A stretch of 64,000 bases of DNA from Isoetes taiwanensis (lineage: Eukaryota; Streptophyta; Lycopodiopsida; Isoetales; Isoetaceae): the NCBI GenBank assembly GCA_021234155.1, contig JAJEKV010000061.1, positions 4,661,153-4,725,152 of the forward strand. The letters run 5' to 3'. The translations under genes were made by a program, and so were the position numbers. The notes under the pieces were generated by a model, which did no database searches, was not told the origin of the DNA, and saw only the letters and a list, made by a program, of their open reading frames with translations. Shown piece after piece: positions 1-13,179 of this stretch. Positions within the stretch are counted from its first letter, which is position 1. Each line of letters opens with the position of its first letter.

Positions 1-2543
1 ACACACAAAGCACCCCTCCTCTATAGAATGGAAAACCAATAAAATTTATCCAAGTTTAGACTTATCATCCTGTTTTCCTGTAAACGACGACATATTACCC
101 CTTCTTCTTTATTTAATATGCTGTTCGTTTTAGAGGCATGCTAAGTCTAAGCTTGATTTGTCATGATAGAGTGGAACATGCACTTAGATTTATGATTTGT
201 TTACAGTGCGGTGTTGCAAGATGTTCTTTAACCTCTTCTAAATATTAGGCCTTGTGAGCTTCAACATGCTAAGATAAGGCCAAGCCCATACAAAATGTGC
301 AGTTCTGTAACAATGATCTTTACCCCAGTGGACTCTACAATATGTGCGGCCCGTAATGATTGATTCTTGATTAATGTAGCAAGCAATTTGGTAGAATGTT
401 TCAAATAACTACCTTTACTGGTGAAATTGCTTAATATACTATCTATGTGAATAACAATTAAGTATGTTTTGATTATGTGTTCATTTGGATACAAAAGAAC
501 CTAAGTGCACACAAAATCATTGCATATAAGCCACGATGCCATGATAAGTAGTTGAGCTAGGCCCATATAGTCAAACGTCTTGATTTATGTTTTAAACTTG
601 CACTTATGCTCTACACCCATCTTAGTAATTTCATGGCGAGAACACAAGGAAAATAATGAAAAATATCTAAGTGTTTCCACTTTTGAATACCTGTCTATGC
701 GATAGTGTTCACCATCTCAAGGTTACATTTTGCATAGGATGTCTTGAGATTAAAGATTACATATGATTTTTTCAAGATCTTTCCTTCTTGCTAGCTTTGC
801 AAGTTGTGTCCAAGGATTATTTTATTTGCAATGCCACTTATATCTCTAGTTGACTTTTGCTGGCAAGCATATATAGACTAGCATTTTATCAGGGCTTCTA
901 CTATTACAGTATCTTAGAAGCCTAACACTAAGTATTGAGACTTTACAAACATTTGGTTTCAAACGAATCAAATCTCTATGCTTTGGAGCTTTTTTGTTTC
1001 GTGTGCCAAATTTCGATGCCTTTCGTTCCTCTATCATGAGTTGTTAGGAAGATAATATGGTTGCATTCAATTGTTCTTTAATTTTGTCCTATGATTTTAG
1101 TTTGTTCAATCAAACGTCACATTGCTAGACCATCCATTGATGGATTTCATCACTTGTGGCTCACATTTCGTTTAAGCAAATCTATGCCTTCTATATTTCC
1201 TTATTCATTGGGTGATGTTCTAGGAGCTGCATCTCCTTTCAGCACTTATCATTTTGGCACTTATGACGATATCTAATTTGATCCAACCTTCAAAAAACGG
1301 GCCTTTCAAGATATAGAATTGTAGATTGTAAGTAACTATGCAATCTATGTAAGTACTTAACACAACAACAGGGTTCCAATGAATAAAACTCTGGGCAAAT
1401 CCCAGGTGAAAAAAAAAAAGGAGATATTTTTAGTATCATGACCACCAACCACGGATTTGGTAAGTGTTTCATCAGAACTTGAACGAGAGTTTGCCTAAGA
1501 GATTGCCCAAACAATTGACCACTGGCTTCATTAGACTCATAATAGAGGAATTGAAACCAAGCTTCATGGGCTTAACGGCAATCGGCAAAGAAAAAAATCA
1601 ATATATACATATATCTTCATACATGGGGATCGATGCTCCATGAATTTACTTGATGTGAGCAATTTCTAGGATTGAGCCATGCCAAATGGCTTTCTATTTT
1701 TGAAATTTATGGAGGTTTATTGTTATAAAAATCTGTATTGAAAGATTACTAGTATTTAAACTACGTTCATGTTCATACTATGACGGACTTCATTTTGAGA
1801 TAGTAACATATCACACAGAGCTGGTTATGTTTCTCCTATTTGCATTGATCCGTATCTTTCATGCTCATGTACTTGCATAAAACACAAGACATAGTAAGTA
1901 TCTAGGAATGATTCCCCATATGGGGTGCATTTTAGATCATCTGGTATGCCAAAGCTTATTTAATTTACTTTCTTCTGTTCCTTATAGAAGAGAAGAAGAG
2001 CATCATTCAAGACGTAAGCTTAAGAAGAGGATCTTGGATTTGTTGCTAGGTGCATGGTAGTGAGGCTGATACTATCTAGGATCATATCAATGTTGAGGCA
2101 ATGCATGGGAGTGGGCATGCTATGCCTCCTTCATTACCACTCCTAAATCCTTTGATTGCTGTCAAGGTTAGAAAATCTGTTCAATCTCATGATGGTGTTG
2201 CCTACGTTGAGAGTTTCTATTCACTAGGGGCTTTTCGTTACGCTTACAACTCAGCCATGGGCAAGTGTCATTTTGCATATGGGAGAGTTGTTTGCATACA
2301 ACATGGATATGCCATTGTTTTTCGTTCTATAGTTCTATGTATATAGGAAGATTCTTATAGATTCTTCATGATTTCCTAAAGTTACACTATGAGGATTCCA
2401 AGAATCCTCATAGCGCTTAACTTCTACAAATTAAATGTTGACTTTGACTTTGATGTCTTCAGCTTTACCTCAACTCTTTCAGTTCATCCGACCCATTTAA
2501 GCTTGATTATACTTCTAGATCTTCGTAAACCATAGGTGATGCA
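1..2543. other. no recognisable gene
   Basis: AT-rich sequence with no open frame that resembles a known protein and no convincing exon chain on either strand. Short open frames here have no homology I recognise. I see no tRNA, LTR terminus or long repeat. Confidence 0.5.
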
Positions 2544-2730
2544 CCCATTGATAGTACAAATACTTGTATATATACAATTATATGGAGGTCTACCAACATG
2601 GTGTAGAGATTGATCTCGGCCGTCCATCTCTGGGATGGACGGCCCAGACGGTGCCACCTCGTTAATCTGGCCCTCGAAATTGGGGCATTTTATCTAGACC
2701 GTCGATTAAAATTATTTGGGGCTTTTCATA
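2544..2730 (+). repeat. dispersed repeat family, copy 1
   Basis: The copy begins CCCATTGATAGTACAAA, then TTGTATATATACAATTATAT, then a conserved GATCTCGGCCGTCCATCTC block whose second half folds back (CCGTCCATCTC / GGATGGACGG). A GGGGCTTTT / GGGGCATTTT tract follows. The same blocks occur in the same order and orientation at 10,295 and 15,630, and the leading block alone at 20,715. No open frame. I take it to be the conserved end of a non-autonomous mobile element; the superfamily is not decidable by eye. Confidence 0.75.
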
Positions 2731-5700
2731 TGGGCCTTCAGATTAAAAGGGAAGGTCAAATCTTGGCCGTCAATTTTGGATAGGAAGTTGCAAGGAAGGT
2801 GATAGAATTGGGGCTTTTAATCCAAATCATTGGAATTGGGGCTTCTAATCTCTTCCCTTGATTTAAAAGTCAAGGAAATTTAATGGGCAAAGAAATTTAA
2901 TGTCCACCTTCGTGAGGTGGCAATGCACATTAATTAAAAATCATCAAAGGATATTTTCCACTTTTTCTCGTTTCTCGGTCCACTTTTTCTCGTTCTCTGT
3001 TCCTACCGGGCTTGTGGTGGGGCTATATGAGACCGGGATATCCCTCAGATAACCCTGTAATTGATTTGAAGCTCGACTTTAGAGTTTAGTTTCAACATTT
3101 CATTCCATTAGAATCTAATTAACGCAAATACTTTGAGTTGCATTTCTAATCGATTGCCCCTGTGTGTTTACCGTGGGAAATTTTACTCCGGATTCATGGT
3201 ATGGTCATTTCTTCAAGCATAGGGTTAACTTGGAACAATTTAAGGGCACAATGGATCAAACTTGATTTTTGTAAAGGTCGAGAGGATCCCCTCAACTTTT
3301 GTGTTCGTGGACTTTCATTTGGAGTTGGATTTCATATTTATTTAGCAGAGGAAGTAAACTATTAAGGCTCTTGCTTTTGCATTGCTTGATTTAACTCCAT
3401 CGCTTATGAGAAACACATGACTAATTATCCTCTGTTTTTCATTGCAAAGCATTTAGATCAAAGCATCGAGCATGCAACATTTTTTCGAAATGTAGATTCG
3501 GTGTTTGTCCGGTGCCCGTGAGATTCGAACTCAATAGCACAAAAATGGGATATTTTCTCGCTTCCATTCTTTATATCAACTATTTGATTTTGGCTTCTTT
3601 TTTGATGCCGTTGTGTTGTTCTCAAATCATGCCTTGAGTCTGTAGTTTATCCTATGCGGCATATCATTTCTTCAACGGGCGGATCCGCAACGGCAAAGAC
3701 ATCCGACCGGTTGGGGCCATTTACATGCTCTCGTTCTTTATTACTTGGGGCGATTCTTTGTTCTTCACACGATGTCCGGTAGAAGGAGCGGCGGTCGCCT
3801 CCACTTTTTTTCCTCCGTGGGCTTGCAAGCAATGTGGATTGGGGCCGATTTGGTCTAAAAAGTAGCCCCTTATTATATTTTCGTCCGGATACGCAGAAAA
3901 GGCGAAGCTACGGAAGAAACATGGGAACGCCATTGCCATGGCTCCTTTCATCCAGTTCTAGTTTTCTCTTATTGTATTTCCTTTGGAGACAAACGCTAGA
4001 GATATGGCAAAGAAGGCCAACGACATGGCCGTGGCTTCTTTCATACCGCTACGGTTTTCTCTTATTTGTCTCCCTCCTTGGAAAAAGCCTCCATTTGTGA
4101 AAATCTATAACGAAATGGGTTAGCCGAGATTGAAACTCGGTGTTATGATGCTCGCTTAAAGAGTCTGCGATTGGTCTCCATTATGATGCAAATATATTCG
4201 TGTCTTTGAGTGCCGTGGAAAAGATAGATTTCGACTTGTTGCTCAAATGACCGGACTGGATTCGACGTGGCTCTTATGCCAAAATTGTTTATCAAAGAAG
4301 CAAGGAATTCATTACTGTGCAAAAGAAGCCGGAAAATTTGAAAAGACTCATGGATTGTTGGAGTGTAACTAGTCGTTTTTTCAGATCCCCGCTTTTAGTG
4401 TTAATGTTTCTAAGCTTGGCAGATATGGCGGTATAGCAAAAAACAAAGCTAGTTGCATCTTTTTCTCATAAATTTGAAGATTTACGATTTGCGTGTCATT
4501 CTTAGAGTGGAGGTGAGATCTTGAAGCAAACCTTTAAGTTTCCTATCTCTTTTTTGTTCGATCCGAAAAGACGGCCCATTGACATCCCTTTGACTATTTA
4601 AATGGTTTTTGCAAACCGCAGCCAATAGATGTTGTTGTCTAAGCCCTTCAAAGGGATGGGTCATTATAGAATATCTTGCCATATTTTAGCCGGATGCGGC
4701 TTATCAACTTTCTTTAACCCGGATCACAAAGATTTGCCGAGGTTTGTATCGTTATCCGCAAGTTAAATGCCTCCATTTTTTTGCTATGAACTTTTTGGTT
4801 GCATTTGGACAGAGTGGATGCTCGTTCTTGGCGGCCCAAATGGCCACGTTGCAAAATGAAAAAAATATAACCGGTTTGTCAAAAGCAGAGGTATTTGGCT
4901 TCCTAAACTCTATCTAGATGAGATGAATGAATAGAGATGTCATTGATACGCTTAGTGGCTTAATAAGAATACAACCTAGGATTTTAAAACAAATTGTAAT
5001 TCTAAATATCCTAATATTGAGGTGCCCCGGAATTTGTACTTCAAATTACATCTAGAAAATAGACAAAACATACTTGGTTGTCATATAGTGTTTGGTTGGT
5101 AGTGAACACCAACGTAAGAGACCGCCTTACGTTGTTTTGTACCACGCCCGAGCTGATGTTTTCAAAGATATAATGGATCAGCAAAATAAGTGCCGAAAGG
5201 GTTAACTTCGATTGTCGCCATTAACGGTGGCATTTTGCAAGGCATAAGGTTTTGCCAAAGAACGATATTGTCAATGTTACGGAGCTCGCGTTTGATGATG
5301 TGCTACCGGATGATCCCCGATTTCCCTTACATACAAGGTCGGTTTCTCGTATTTTGTAAAGCTCGTTTGTGACGTGGAAAATAGATTCGAAACGTGTTCT
5401 CATGCGTAAACCGTTCAAACTAGATATTTGTAAATGAAATCCCGAGACTTTGTCAAGGGCATAAACAACAGAAAAGAACTTTGCATTCCTCGCACTTATT
5501 TAGATCTCGAGATCCGCAACATATTGCCCCTCCAATATTTGTTCTATAGGTATTACACTATGGTAGTTCATTTTTTTTTCATGAAATTGACCTTTTGCGC
5601 GGTCTCCATCACAAGCAAGAATTGATTTTGTAAGATGGTTAATCTGCGGTAATCGCCATATTGAATGCAGTGCCTCACTGAGGGTGGCTCATATCAAGTA

Positions 5701-6723
5701 AACTTTCAGCGCATTTCGCATACATCGACATAGATACGCTTTTTTTTCTCTCCGATGGGTGAGATTTGGTCCTTAGGAAATTGGAAACCTAACCTTATAT
5801 TTTATTCTAGCCCGTTATCTAGACAAGACCTTATCGCTTGGAAATTAGCACTTGAACACCGCAGCCTAACTTCAATTGATTCGAAAGTAATTGAGTTTAC
5901 GTTTCTCGATTATTTATTCCCAGGAATTGATACTAACTAATTAGTGCATTTTATAGACCCTTCAATCGCTATCTGGATTCATTGACATTGAACAAATTCA
6001 CGGTGATGCATGACCCTCAATTGCTGCTGATCTTTCTTCTAGGGAGCATAGCATTATTGCAACGGCATTTGGTAATGCAGTTTAAGAAACTGAAAGTGTT
6101 TGTTGTTGACTGAAAGCTAACGAGTTTGTGGTACATACATCGATTAGGTTATACTAGAAGGTTTCAGGCAAATAAACCTCGTGGACTAATGCACAGGCAA
6201 AGCCAGCTTGCTATTGTAAGTGGCAAGGCGCAGAGCATCAAAGGTGATTCAATGTGCAATTAAAATGTTCCACGTAATTTGATCTCGCTAACCGCTTGTT
6301 AAACAGAGTTATATCCATTGTATATTAATTTAAAGTTTGAAGCTTGGATGTAGCTCATGCTTAAGTTAGACTTATTAGTGGTCAGTTGTTGCGCATTAGC
6401 ATCGAATGATACTTCACAAGCTCTGTTATTCAAATAGTTGGTTCGCTTGGGTCATGCTTTAATTTCTGACTTCGGATACATTATATTTTCTAGGAACGAA
6501 GAAGAAGAAACCTAGCCGCCCATTAAATGCGTGTAAATATGCTTTCGCCCATATGTTTATTAGTCCGAATTTAGCTATATTCTAAAAAGCAAGGTTGGCG
6601 ATGGTGAGGTTAGACTTTGGGAAATTTAGAAAGGTACCCCCGAACCACTTTTATGCTTTTATATAAGCATTCACATTCACTGTGTAATGATTTGAAGGAT
6701 TTGATTTTGTCTCGTGGTGACAG
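2731..6723. other. no recognisable gene
   Basis: Non-coding as far as I can read it. At 2,940-3,160 there is a leader-like stretch reminiscent of an LTR R-U5 region, but no partner LTR, primer-binding site or polyprotein is visible. A tRNA T-arm-like stretch on the minus strand near 3,525 lacks the rest of a tRNA. Confidence 0.4.
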
Positions 6724-8107
6724 GTTTTGTTATGTTTGTGGTTCTCCGCACCGCCTTGCAAGGGATTGCTCACCGTATATTGTCAACAAACTGAATGTTT
6801 CCTCGCAGGTACTAATTCTCGCCGCAGAATCTTTTATTAAGACATGCAGAGAAGAGATTATTAATTGACTGTATTTACAAGTTGTCCATCCAAACTTGTT
6901 GCATAACCGTCAATCAAACTTGTCACATGGTCGCTAATCAAAGTCCCATTATCGTTCTTTATGGATCATAGTAGGAAATCTTTAACACTGCTGTATCTTC
7001 AACGAAACATCCGGACGATAATGGGAGCTTGAATATCTCATGTATCATTTATTCTTTTGCTGGTTCTTGATGCGGAAGGCTAGGTTCTCGTGACCGCACA
7101 TATCTTTTGGTAAAAGTTCGCTTTACGCTTCATTTGTAATATCATGTTTCCACAAGAGACACACATATCCTTATCCTTATTTTCAGCACTAAGCTCATTT
7201 TATCCAAATTTGGGCTGAAGTAGGGAAAAAGGCAGTTTAGAATGGTTTTAGTTTTGTTCTCGACATAGAACTTGGGCAAGCTATCTTTGGAATTTGTGTT
7301 AGTTCAAGATTTAAGTTGGCGTAAGCAGTTGGTAATGGGTTGTGTGTTTCATGTTTGGACTGATATTGCAGGTGTATCAATGAATCCAATGCCATATGCT
7401 CCTGAGATGTTTTGGCAAGGTCCATCGATGGCTCAACAGATGACTCCATACCCCCTTGGATATGGTGATGGAATGTATGGAAGATACGATACTCCAGTAC
7501 CATATGGTGATGGAATGTATGGAAGATACGATACTCCAGTACCATATGGTATTTCACCATTGATGCCTCCTTTCTTTGTTGGAGCATCCATGCACAGCTA
7601 ATGTATCACATTGGAGATTCTCCCTCCAGTTTTTCTGAGGTGAAGTTCATTTTGTAGTCATATAACTGTGACTTCTTGTGAGACTCAGTGGTCTTATGCC
7701 AGCATCTAGGCCTGCAATGAGAGACCTCTTAGTCGGGAAAAGTTTCTGGAGCTCCAAGAAAGAGAGCGTCTTCGTAGGTTGATGCCAGAACAAGAGGAGA
7801 GGTACATTTTGCTTCTCAATTTCTAATGGCACAAAAGGAAATGAAAAGAGTTTTAAGGCAAATGCCCCATATGGAGCATAGTGAAGCTGGCCATGTTGAC
7901 TGGACAAATGCTTCAAGGCAGAGGCATGAGTTAGATCGTGATTCTGTAAGAAACTATTCAGATGATGCTGAGCATCAGAAGTCTAAGATGCACAAATCTG
8001 ATAAGAAAAAGAAATCCCAAAGCTTGGATATGAATACATCTTGCAAAAAGCATCACAGTTTCTCTGGCAGTGATGATCCATCATGTGCATTGAGGAGTAG
8101 GAAATGA
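6724..8107 (+). pseudogene. possible PQT3/RBBP6-like E3 ligase, 3' fragment
   Basis: Several exon-like pieces occur in order. First is a CCHC zinc knuckle (FCYVCGSPHRLARDC, about 6,724-6,770) in an exon ending at a consensus GT donor after 6,809. Second is a Tyr/Gly/Met/Pro-rich exon from about 7,372 to 7,601 (motifs YGRYDTPVPYG and MPPFF). Third is SREKFLELQERERLRR (about 7,733-7,785). Last is a Lys/Ser/His-rich tail (7,826-8,107). This order and composition recall the C-terminal half of plant PARAQUAT TOLERANCE 3-like/RBBP6 ubiquitin ligases, whose DWNN and RING domains are not visible here. Stops separate the pieces, so it looks like a truncated relic. The family name is moderately uncertain; a bare CCHC protein is the alternative. 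Confidence 0.4.
7461..7544 (+). repeat. 42-bp tandem duplication in the Tyr/Gly-rich exon
   Basis: Two identical 42-bp units (7,461-7,502 and 7,503-7,544) encode YGDGMYGRYDTPVP twice. Because the unit is a multiple of three, the frame is preserved. Confidence 0.9.
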
Positions 8108-10294
8108 GCATGCTTATGGCATAGTAAATTGTGGACGGGTTATTTCTTGCTTAGAGTTTACACTTTATTGTGAGAACTCTTTTGTTTGTATTTTGGTGTT
8201 CATCGCAATTCAACATATCTATAGTGGGTTTTTCTTGCTTTGAGCCACGATTTTTGTAGTTGTCGTAGATCTTAAGGTTAGCTTACTCGACTCGATATGC
8301 AAGAGTTTGCAAGTAAAATAATTGTTCATTGAGAAAAGCGAGGGATTATAGAAGTTGTCATTCTAGGCTTAAGATTCATTTTGTTTAAGATATTGAGTGT
8401 GACATATCAATGTGATATTGGATAGGTCCTTACTGAACGTCGTCTTAGGTACAAGATTAAACTCATGCCTTTGAATTGAAAATTAGCAAAGAATTTTGTC
8501 ATCCTTTTCCTGCATTTAACAAATATTGTTAGTTGCAAGTTCTAGCAAGATAGGCAACATAAGTTTTTGTGTTAACCGATATATGTGTCATGTGGAGCTT
8601 AAATTGCAAGCTTTTTAAACCTGTAGCAATGCGCATTACTGAAATTTATAATCTTTGCATTTACAAAAATTGTGATCAAAGTTATGTAATATTATAAGCG
8701 AGTGTCATGTAATATTATGAGAATTGTAAGTTGAAATTTATAATCTAATGCCACGAAGGTTGTCCTCATAAAATGTTGTGAGCTAATGACAAAGAACATT
8801 AATAATCACTTGATAGATACCACAAAAGGGGACATTAAAAAATGAAATAAGATGAAAACCATATATCTATCAAAAGCACATCAATGCATTTCTTCATGTT
8901 TCTTGCCCCATGAGTTTAAATTTGAATATGGCACATCCATATGTAATCTACCCATTGAAATTTGAATTCCTCTGTTTAGATGGTGCAATATGCAATCTTC
9001 CCATTAGACTTCATCGTCGAACTACTCATACAATAGAAGTGCATATACAACACCAACCTTGCATTCAAATGCCTGTTGTGGTTATTTTCCAGACAATTGA
9101 TGCAGATCTTCCAGAAACCTTATTCTTGACGAGGGATTCTAAGGTCTTACTCCAATCGATCTAGATGGAATCTAATAGGAATCTAAACATATTCTAGAGG
9201 GAAGCATGCTAACCCTTAAAGTTAATACAAGAACGTGGCACTTTGAGTAGGATTTGACAGATGTTGACTTGAGGATTGACTTGATCTTTCACCAATTGAT
9301 TTTTAGGAGTCTAATGGAATCTGAAGGGGACATTGGAGAATCTAGGTGCACCTTAAGTGAATAGAGATAAATCTTCTATATTGGATGTGTTTTGTACGGA
9401 ACCTAAAGGATATTTAAGGGGTTCTCTATAGAATATTGAGGAATATTTATAGCATAATGTGGAATCTAAATGGTACCTTAGAAAACGTCAAAGAATTTTA
9501 TAGAATCTTGGGAAACCTATAATAAAGCAGAGGAATGAAAAATATATCTATCAAAAGCACATCAATGCATTTCTTCATGTTCTTGCCCCATGAGTTTAAA
9601 TTTGAACCACAATGTCGCATTTTGCAAGAGGTCGCCATAGCTAGCTGTTACAGAATTTTTGGTGTTCTTCTACAAGTAGAAGCTTTCACTAGATGTGAAA
9701 TCTTGGGATTAGCATGACCCTTGCTATTAGACGCTATAACTTATGCCTGCAACACAAGTTAGGGATGATAAAAATCCTCATAAACATTTTAATTCACATA
9801 TTACCAGTCGATTTTGTACAATCCATCATAGTATAACCACGTGCCCTAACTTATGCCTGCAACACAAGTCGAGAGTGATAAAATCTTCATAAACATTTAC
9901 ACCACAAACTACCAATCAATTTTGTAGTGCAATTTTTTGTGTTCTTTTATAAGCATTAGCTGTCAATGCCGGTGAAGTACAACATTCGTGTAAGCATGAC
10001 CCTTGCTCTCACATGCCCCAACTTATGCCCGCAACAGAAGTCGAGGGTGGTAAACATCTTCGTAAGCATCTTCAAGGAATCTTGCTATAATATTAAGGAA
10101 TACTCGAGTATCTTGGGTAATCTTAATACATTCCTAGAAAACCTCGTAGAATCTTATAGAATCTCTCTAGATTATTGGGTAGTTTTAAGTTTTGGTGAAT
10201 TTAGAAACCTTATAGAATCTTGGGAAATCTATACTTCCCAATGTACGTACATTTGACTTCGTACACAACCTCCTTTCATTCCATTTTATTTTAT
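8108..10294. other. non-coding, local direct and tandem repeats
   Basis: No gene recognised. About 75 bp at 8,860-8,935 recur almost unchanged at 9,538-9,610 (both contain CATCAATGCATTTCTTCATG). Between about 9,650 and 10,075, three diverged units share CCTAACTTATGCCTGCAACA-like and AGCATGACCCTTGCT blocks. Many GGAATCTAA-like words lie at 9,160-9,520. Confidence 0.6.
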
Positions 10295-10530
10295 CCCATT
10301 GATAGTACAAAAACTTGTATATATCTACTATCACTACTATATATACAATTATATTAGCTCTACCAACATGTTGGTAGAGATTGATCTCGGCCGTCCATCT
10401 CTGAGATGGACGGTCCAGACGGTGACACCTCCAATCAACCCCAAGCAGCCCCCTTTATTTGGGGCTTTTGATGTGGCCCGTTAGATCTAGGGATTTAATT
10501 GGGGCATTTTATGTAGACCGTCCATCGGAT
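10295..10530 (+). repeat. dispersed repeat family, copy 2
   Basis: Same order of blocks as at 2,544, with a small insertion after TTGTATATAT and an 11-bp palindromic CTACCAACATGTTGGTAG word. It contains GATCTCGGCCGTCCATCTC followed by GAGATGGACGG, then GGGGCTTTT and GGGGCATTTTATGTAGACCG. It lies about 0.9 kb upstream of the zeaxanthin epoxidase relic. Confidence 0.8.
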
Positions 10531-11156
10531 TTGCAGACCGATAGTATTTGCGTTCCTTCTCACAAATCTCAGGCAGCAGTCTTCCCTGATAAGGCGCCTA
10601 TTGCGCCTATTTTCGCCGATCACGGATCTGGGTAGACAATGTGAGTAGCAATATAATCTCTGTTACCATGCTTTCTACATGCAAAAGCTCTACATGTGAG
10701 TAGCAAAAGCAAACGATCTCTCTCTCTGCTCTAAATGCAGTTGCTGCCTTCGGCCTTTGTCCTTTGATTTTGTGGTGAAGCCGAATTAGTGGATTTGCAT
10801 CTTCCAGTTGAACTACGGTTCTGCTAAAATGCTTCCTTGCTTGGGCACCTGTGCATGATACCGGAATAGATATTTAGAGCAGAATGCATCACAAAGGTTA
10901 TAGTGTAAATGATTTCATGGCTGTGCTAATATTCTAATAATAGCATTTGGGAAAGCAGAGGTGTCCGGAGCAGTTGAAGAATTCGTACGCCTCCCCCGAG
11001 AGCAATGGATATCACACAAGACAAGCTTCCATTTTGTCCCATAGCTCGAAAGCACTAGTCGTGGATGACCAGCTCGGCTGCCGCACCGGGTAATGCCATA
11101 AGCGCATGTTTCTAAATTATTGATTTGGTGTCTCACGGAAACAAAAATAGAAGCAT
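10531..11156. other. non-coding stretch upstream of the epoxidase relic
   Basis: A short repeated word (ATGTGAGTAGCAA, near 10,638 and 10,694) and a CT-rich tract are visible. I cannot find the N-terminal FAD-binding exons of zeaxanthin epoxidase here. Confidence 0.4.
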
Positions 11157-13179
11157 ATGCCTGTTTCTTACGGGATGGTTGATTTTTTCTCGCCTTCTTC
11201 CCATCAGAAGCTTTGTTTCAAGGTTAAAGTCTTCTTTGGTTGGGGTCATTGGTTATTCTTTGAATCAATGGAGCTCCCTGTTATATCTCATGTTATATCC
11301 CTGTTATTTATTAAACAGGATTCTATCATTGAGAGAGAAAGGAGAGGTTGCTAAAACTATTTGGGATTGGTGTGATGGAGTAGTAGACCGCTTCTCACAA
11401 CACCGTAAGAACAAATCCTACGCGTGACATTTATCATTTATGACCGTACTCTAAAGAGTGTCTTCTTGGGGTGAAGGGCGAGTCACTTATGACCGTACTC
11501 CAGTAGTGTCTTCTTGGGGTGAAGGGCGAGTCACGCTTCTTGGGGACTCAGACGTGCTATGCAGACCTAACATGGGCCAAGGAGGCCGCATGGCCATTGA
11601 GGTACGCTTTTTTCCTCCACTCTATAATGTTGTTTATTCACCTCGGTCATGGATTTACATCTTATGAATTATATATAGGATGGTTATCAACTTGCTCTTG
11701 AACTGACCAAATGTATAAAAGAGAGTCTCAAAATGGCAAGCCTATTGATATTAAACATTAGAAAGCGTGGCATGTGAAGATATAGCTTTTTTGCAGAACC
11801 AGTTGCCAAATCATTATCTGGCTCATGTAAGGATTGGCCGTGTTCATTGTATTTCCATCCTCTCAGGTATGAGAGCCAGAGGAAGCTGAGGGTGAGTGCT
11901 GTACATGGGATGGCAAGAATGGCGCCTATTATGGCATCCATCTATAAAGCATATCTTGGTGAAGGACTGGGTCCTCTTCGGTGCATCTTCGCTTATGGAT
12001 CATAAAAAGCTTTGTATCCCACATCCCGGTAGGGTGGGAGGAAGATTTTTATTGGCATGGCTATGCCACTCATGCTCCGTTGGGTCCTTGGTGGAAACAG
12101 GTACCTTAATTGGGAGTACCATAATAGTTATGTTGCCTCAGATCTTGCATTTTCAATTTCGATCGGTCATGCATTGAAAGGTAGAGTACCATCTTGCGCA
12201 TTAACCGATAAGGTAGGTTGAAAACATTTCTTCCGGACACAATTAGATAGAAACCATTGCGGCAAACAGTTTTTTTATATGCTAGTTAGACTTTTTAATT
12301 GATTTGTATTTGCAAAACAACAAATGAGCACGACCTTTAATTTTCACATTATAGGCAAATGAAAAGTCTGCTGAATGGTTTTGGGATGATGATGCAATCA
12401 AGAGAGCAATAACAAACAAGGTAAGTATATTCATCCATCCATCTCTTTTTTTTAAGTTTGCAAGAACAATCTTTTGCGTTGGACAAGAACAATCTTTTGC
12501 GGTTGGTAACTCGTTCCGTTTGGGGATAGGTTGGCACCACATGGGGATGTCACGTAAAATGGCGTAAAAGTCGCATGCTGATTTGCAAAAACGGTCAACC
12601 TACTATAATAGGGTGTGCTTTTACGCTTGCTATTTTGTTACGATATATCTACAATCGTTGCTTTAAGGCTTAACCGTTGAAGGTTACTCGATTTTTGACA
12701 GAGTAAAGCAGAAAATAATCCAAGAAGATGTCGTATCATTGATTCTCAATGTGTCCGTGTCATTGAAGTCAAAGTTCGTAATGTAGACCACCCATTCTAA
12801 GAAACATAGCCACGCAATAATTTGCAGATATCTGCCAGGCATGCACAAATCACTTGCTTTGAGGGGCCATTTTTCATAATGGACCTGAGTAGTACAGGGA
12901 CTTGGATCACCAAGTATGTTGGTGTTCAATTTGATAATTTTTCTTAAATTTGACATGAAACTCAACCATGCATATTTGTCATTTCTAGTGCTGACCTTCA
13001 ATGCAAGTGGGCTTACATCCTGGTGATCTCCTCGAGCTTGGTCCCAACAAGGAGGTAAGTTGAACTTGTTTTGACTTGCAACAAAACAGTGAATTATATT
13101 GGGTTGAATTTTATGTCAGGTACTTTTCAAGATCAAATTGAGAAAAGAATTGCCTGAGCCGGTTGCCCAATTAAACTGA
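11157..13179 (+). pseudogene. zeaxanthin epoxidase, C-terminal half, decayed
   Basis: Zeaxanthin epoxidase is the plastid FAD mono-oxygenase that epoxidises zeaxanthin to violaxanthin (xanthophyll cycle and ABA precursor). Pieces occur in family order: a FAD-enzyme strand region (11,160-11,280), WCDGVVDRF (about 11,380), the FAD motif GRVTLLGDSDVLCRPNMGQ with GGRMAIE (exon end 11,601, GT donor), DGYQLALEL (from 11,679 after AG), YESQRKLRVSAVHGMARMAP (from about 11,867), IPHPGRVGGRF and MAMPLMLRWVLGGN (12,010-12,100), PSCALTDK (to 12,212), an exon at 12,355-12,420 (ANEKSAEWFWDDDAIKRAI), an FHA piece ISARHAQITCFEGPFF with STGTWIT (12,828-12,914), LHPGDLLELGPNKE (to 13,054) and the terminus VLFKIKLRKELPEP (13,120-13,179, TGA). 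In-frame stops and frameshifts near 11,430 and 12,000-12,050, and the missing N-terminal Rossmann part, show it is dead. Two copies of the SSWGEGRVT exon segment are in tandem (11,458-11,535). Confidence 0.85.
11433..11535 (+). repeat. tandem duplication of a ~50-bp epoxidase exon segment
   Basis: The block CTTATGACCGTACTC...GTCTTCTTGGGGTGAAGGGC with GAGTCAC occurs twice in succession. It duplicates the YDRTP / SSWGEGRVT coding segment of the relic epoxidase. Confidence 0.85.

Noticed and set aside
3510-3545. tRNA gene on the minus strand
   Set aside because: Only a T-arm-like word is present; no D-arm, anticodon arm or acceptor pairing can be drawn.
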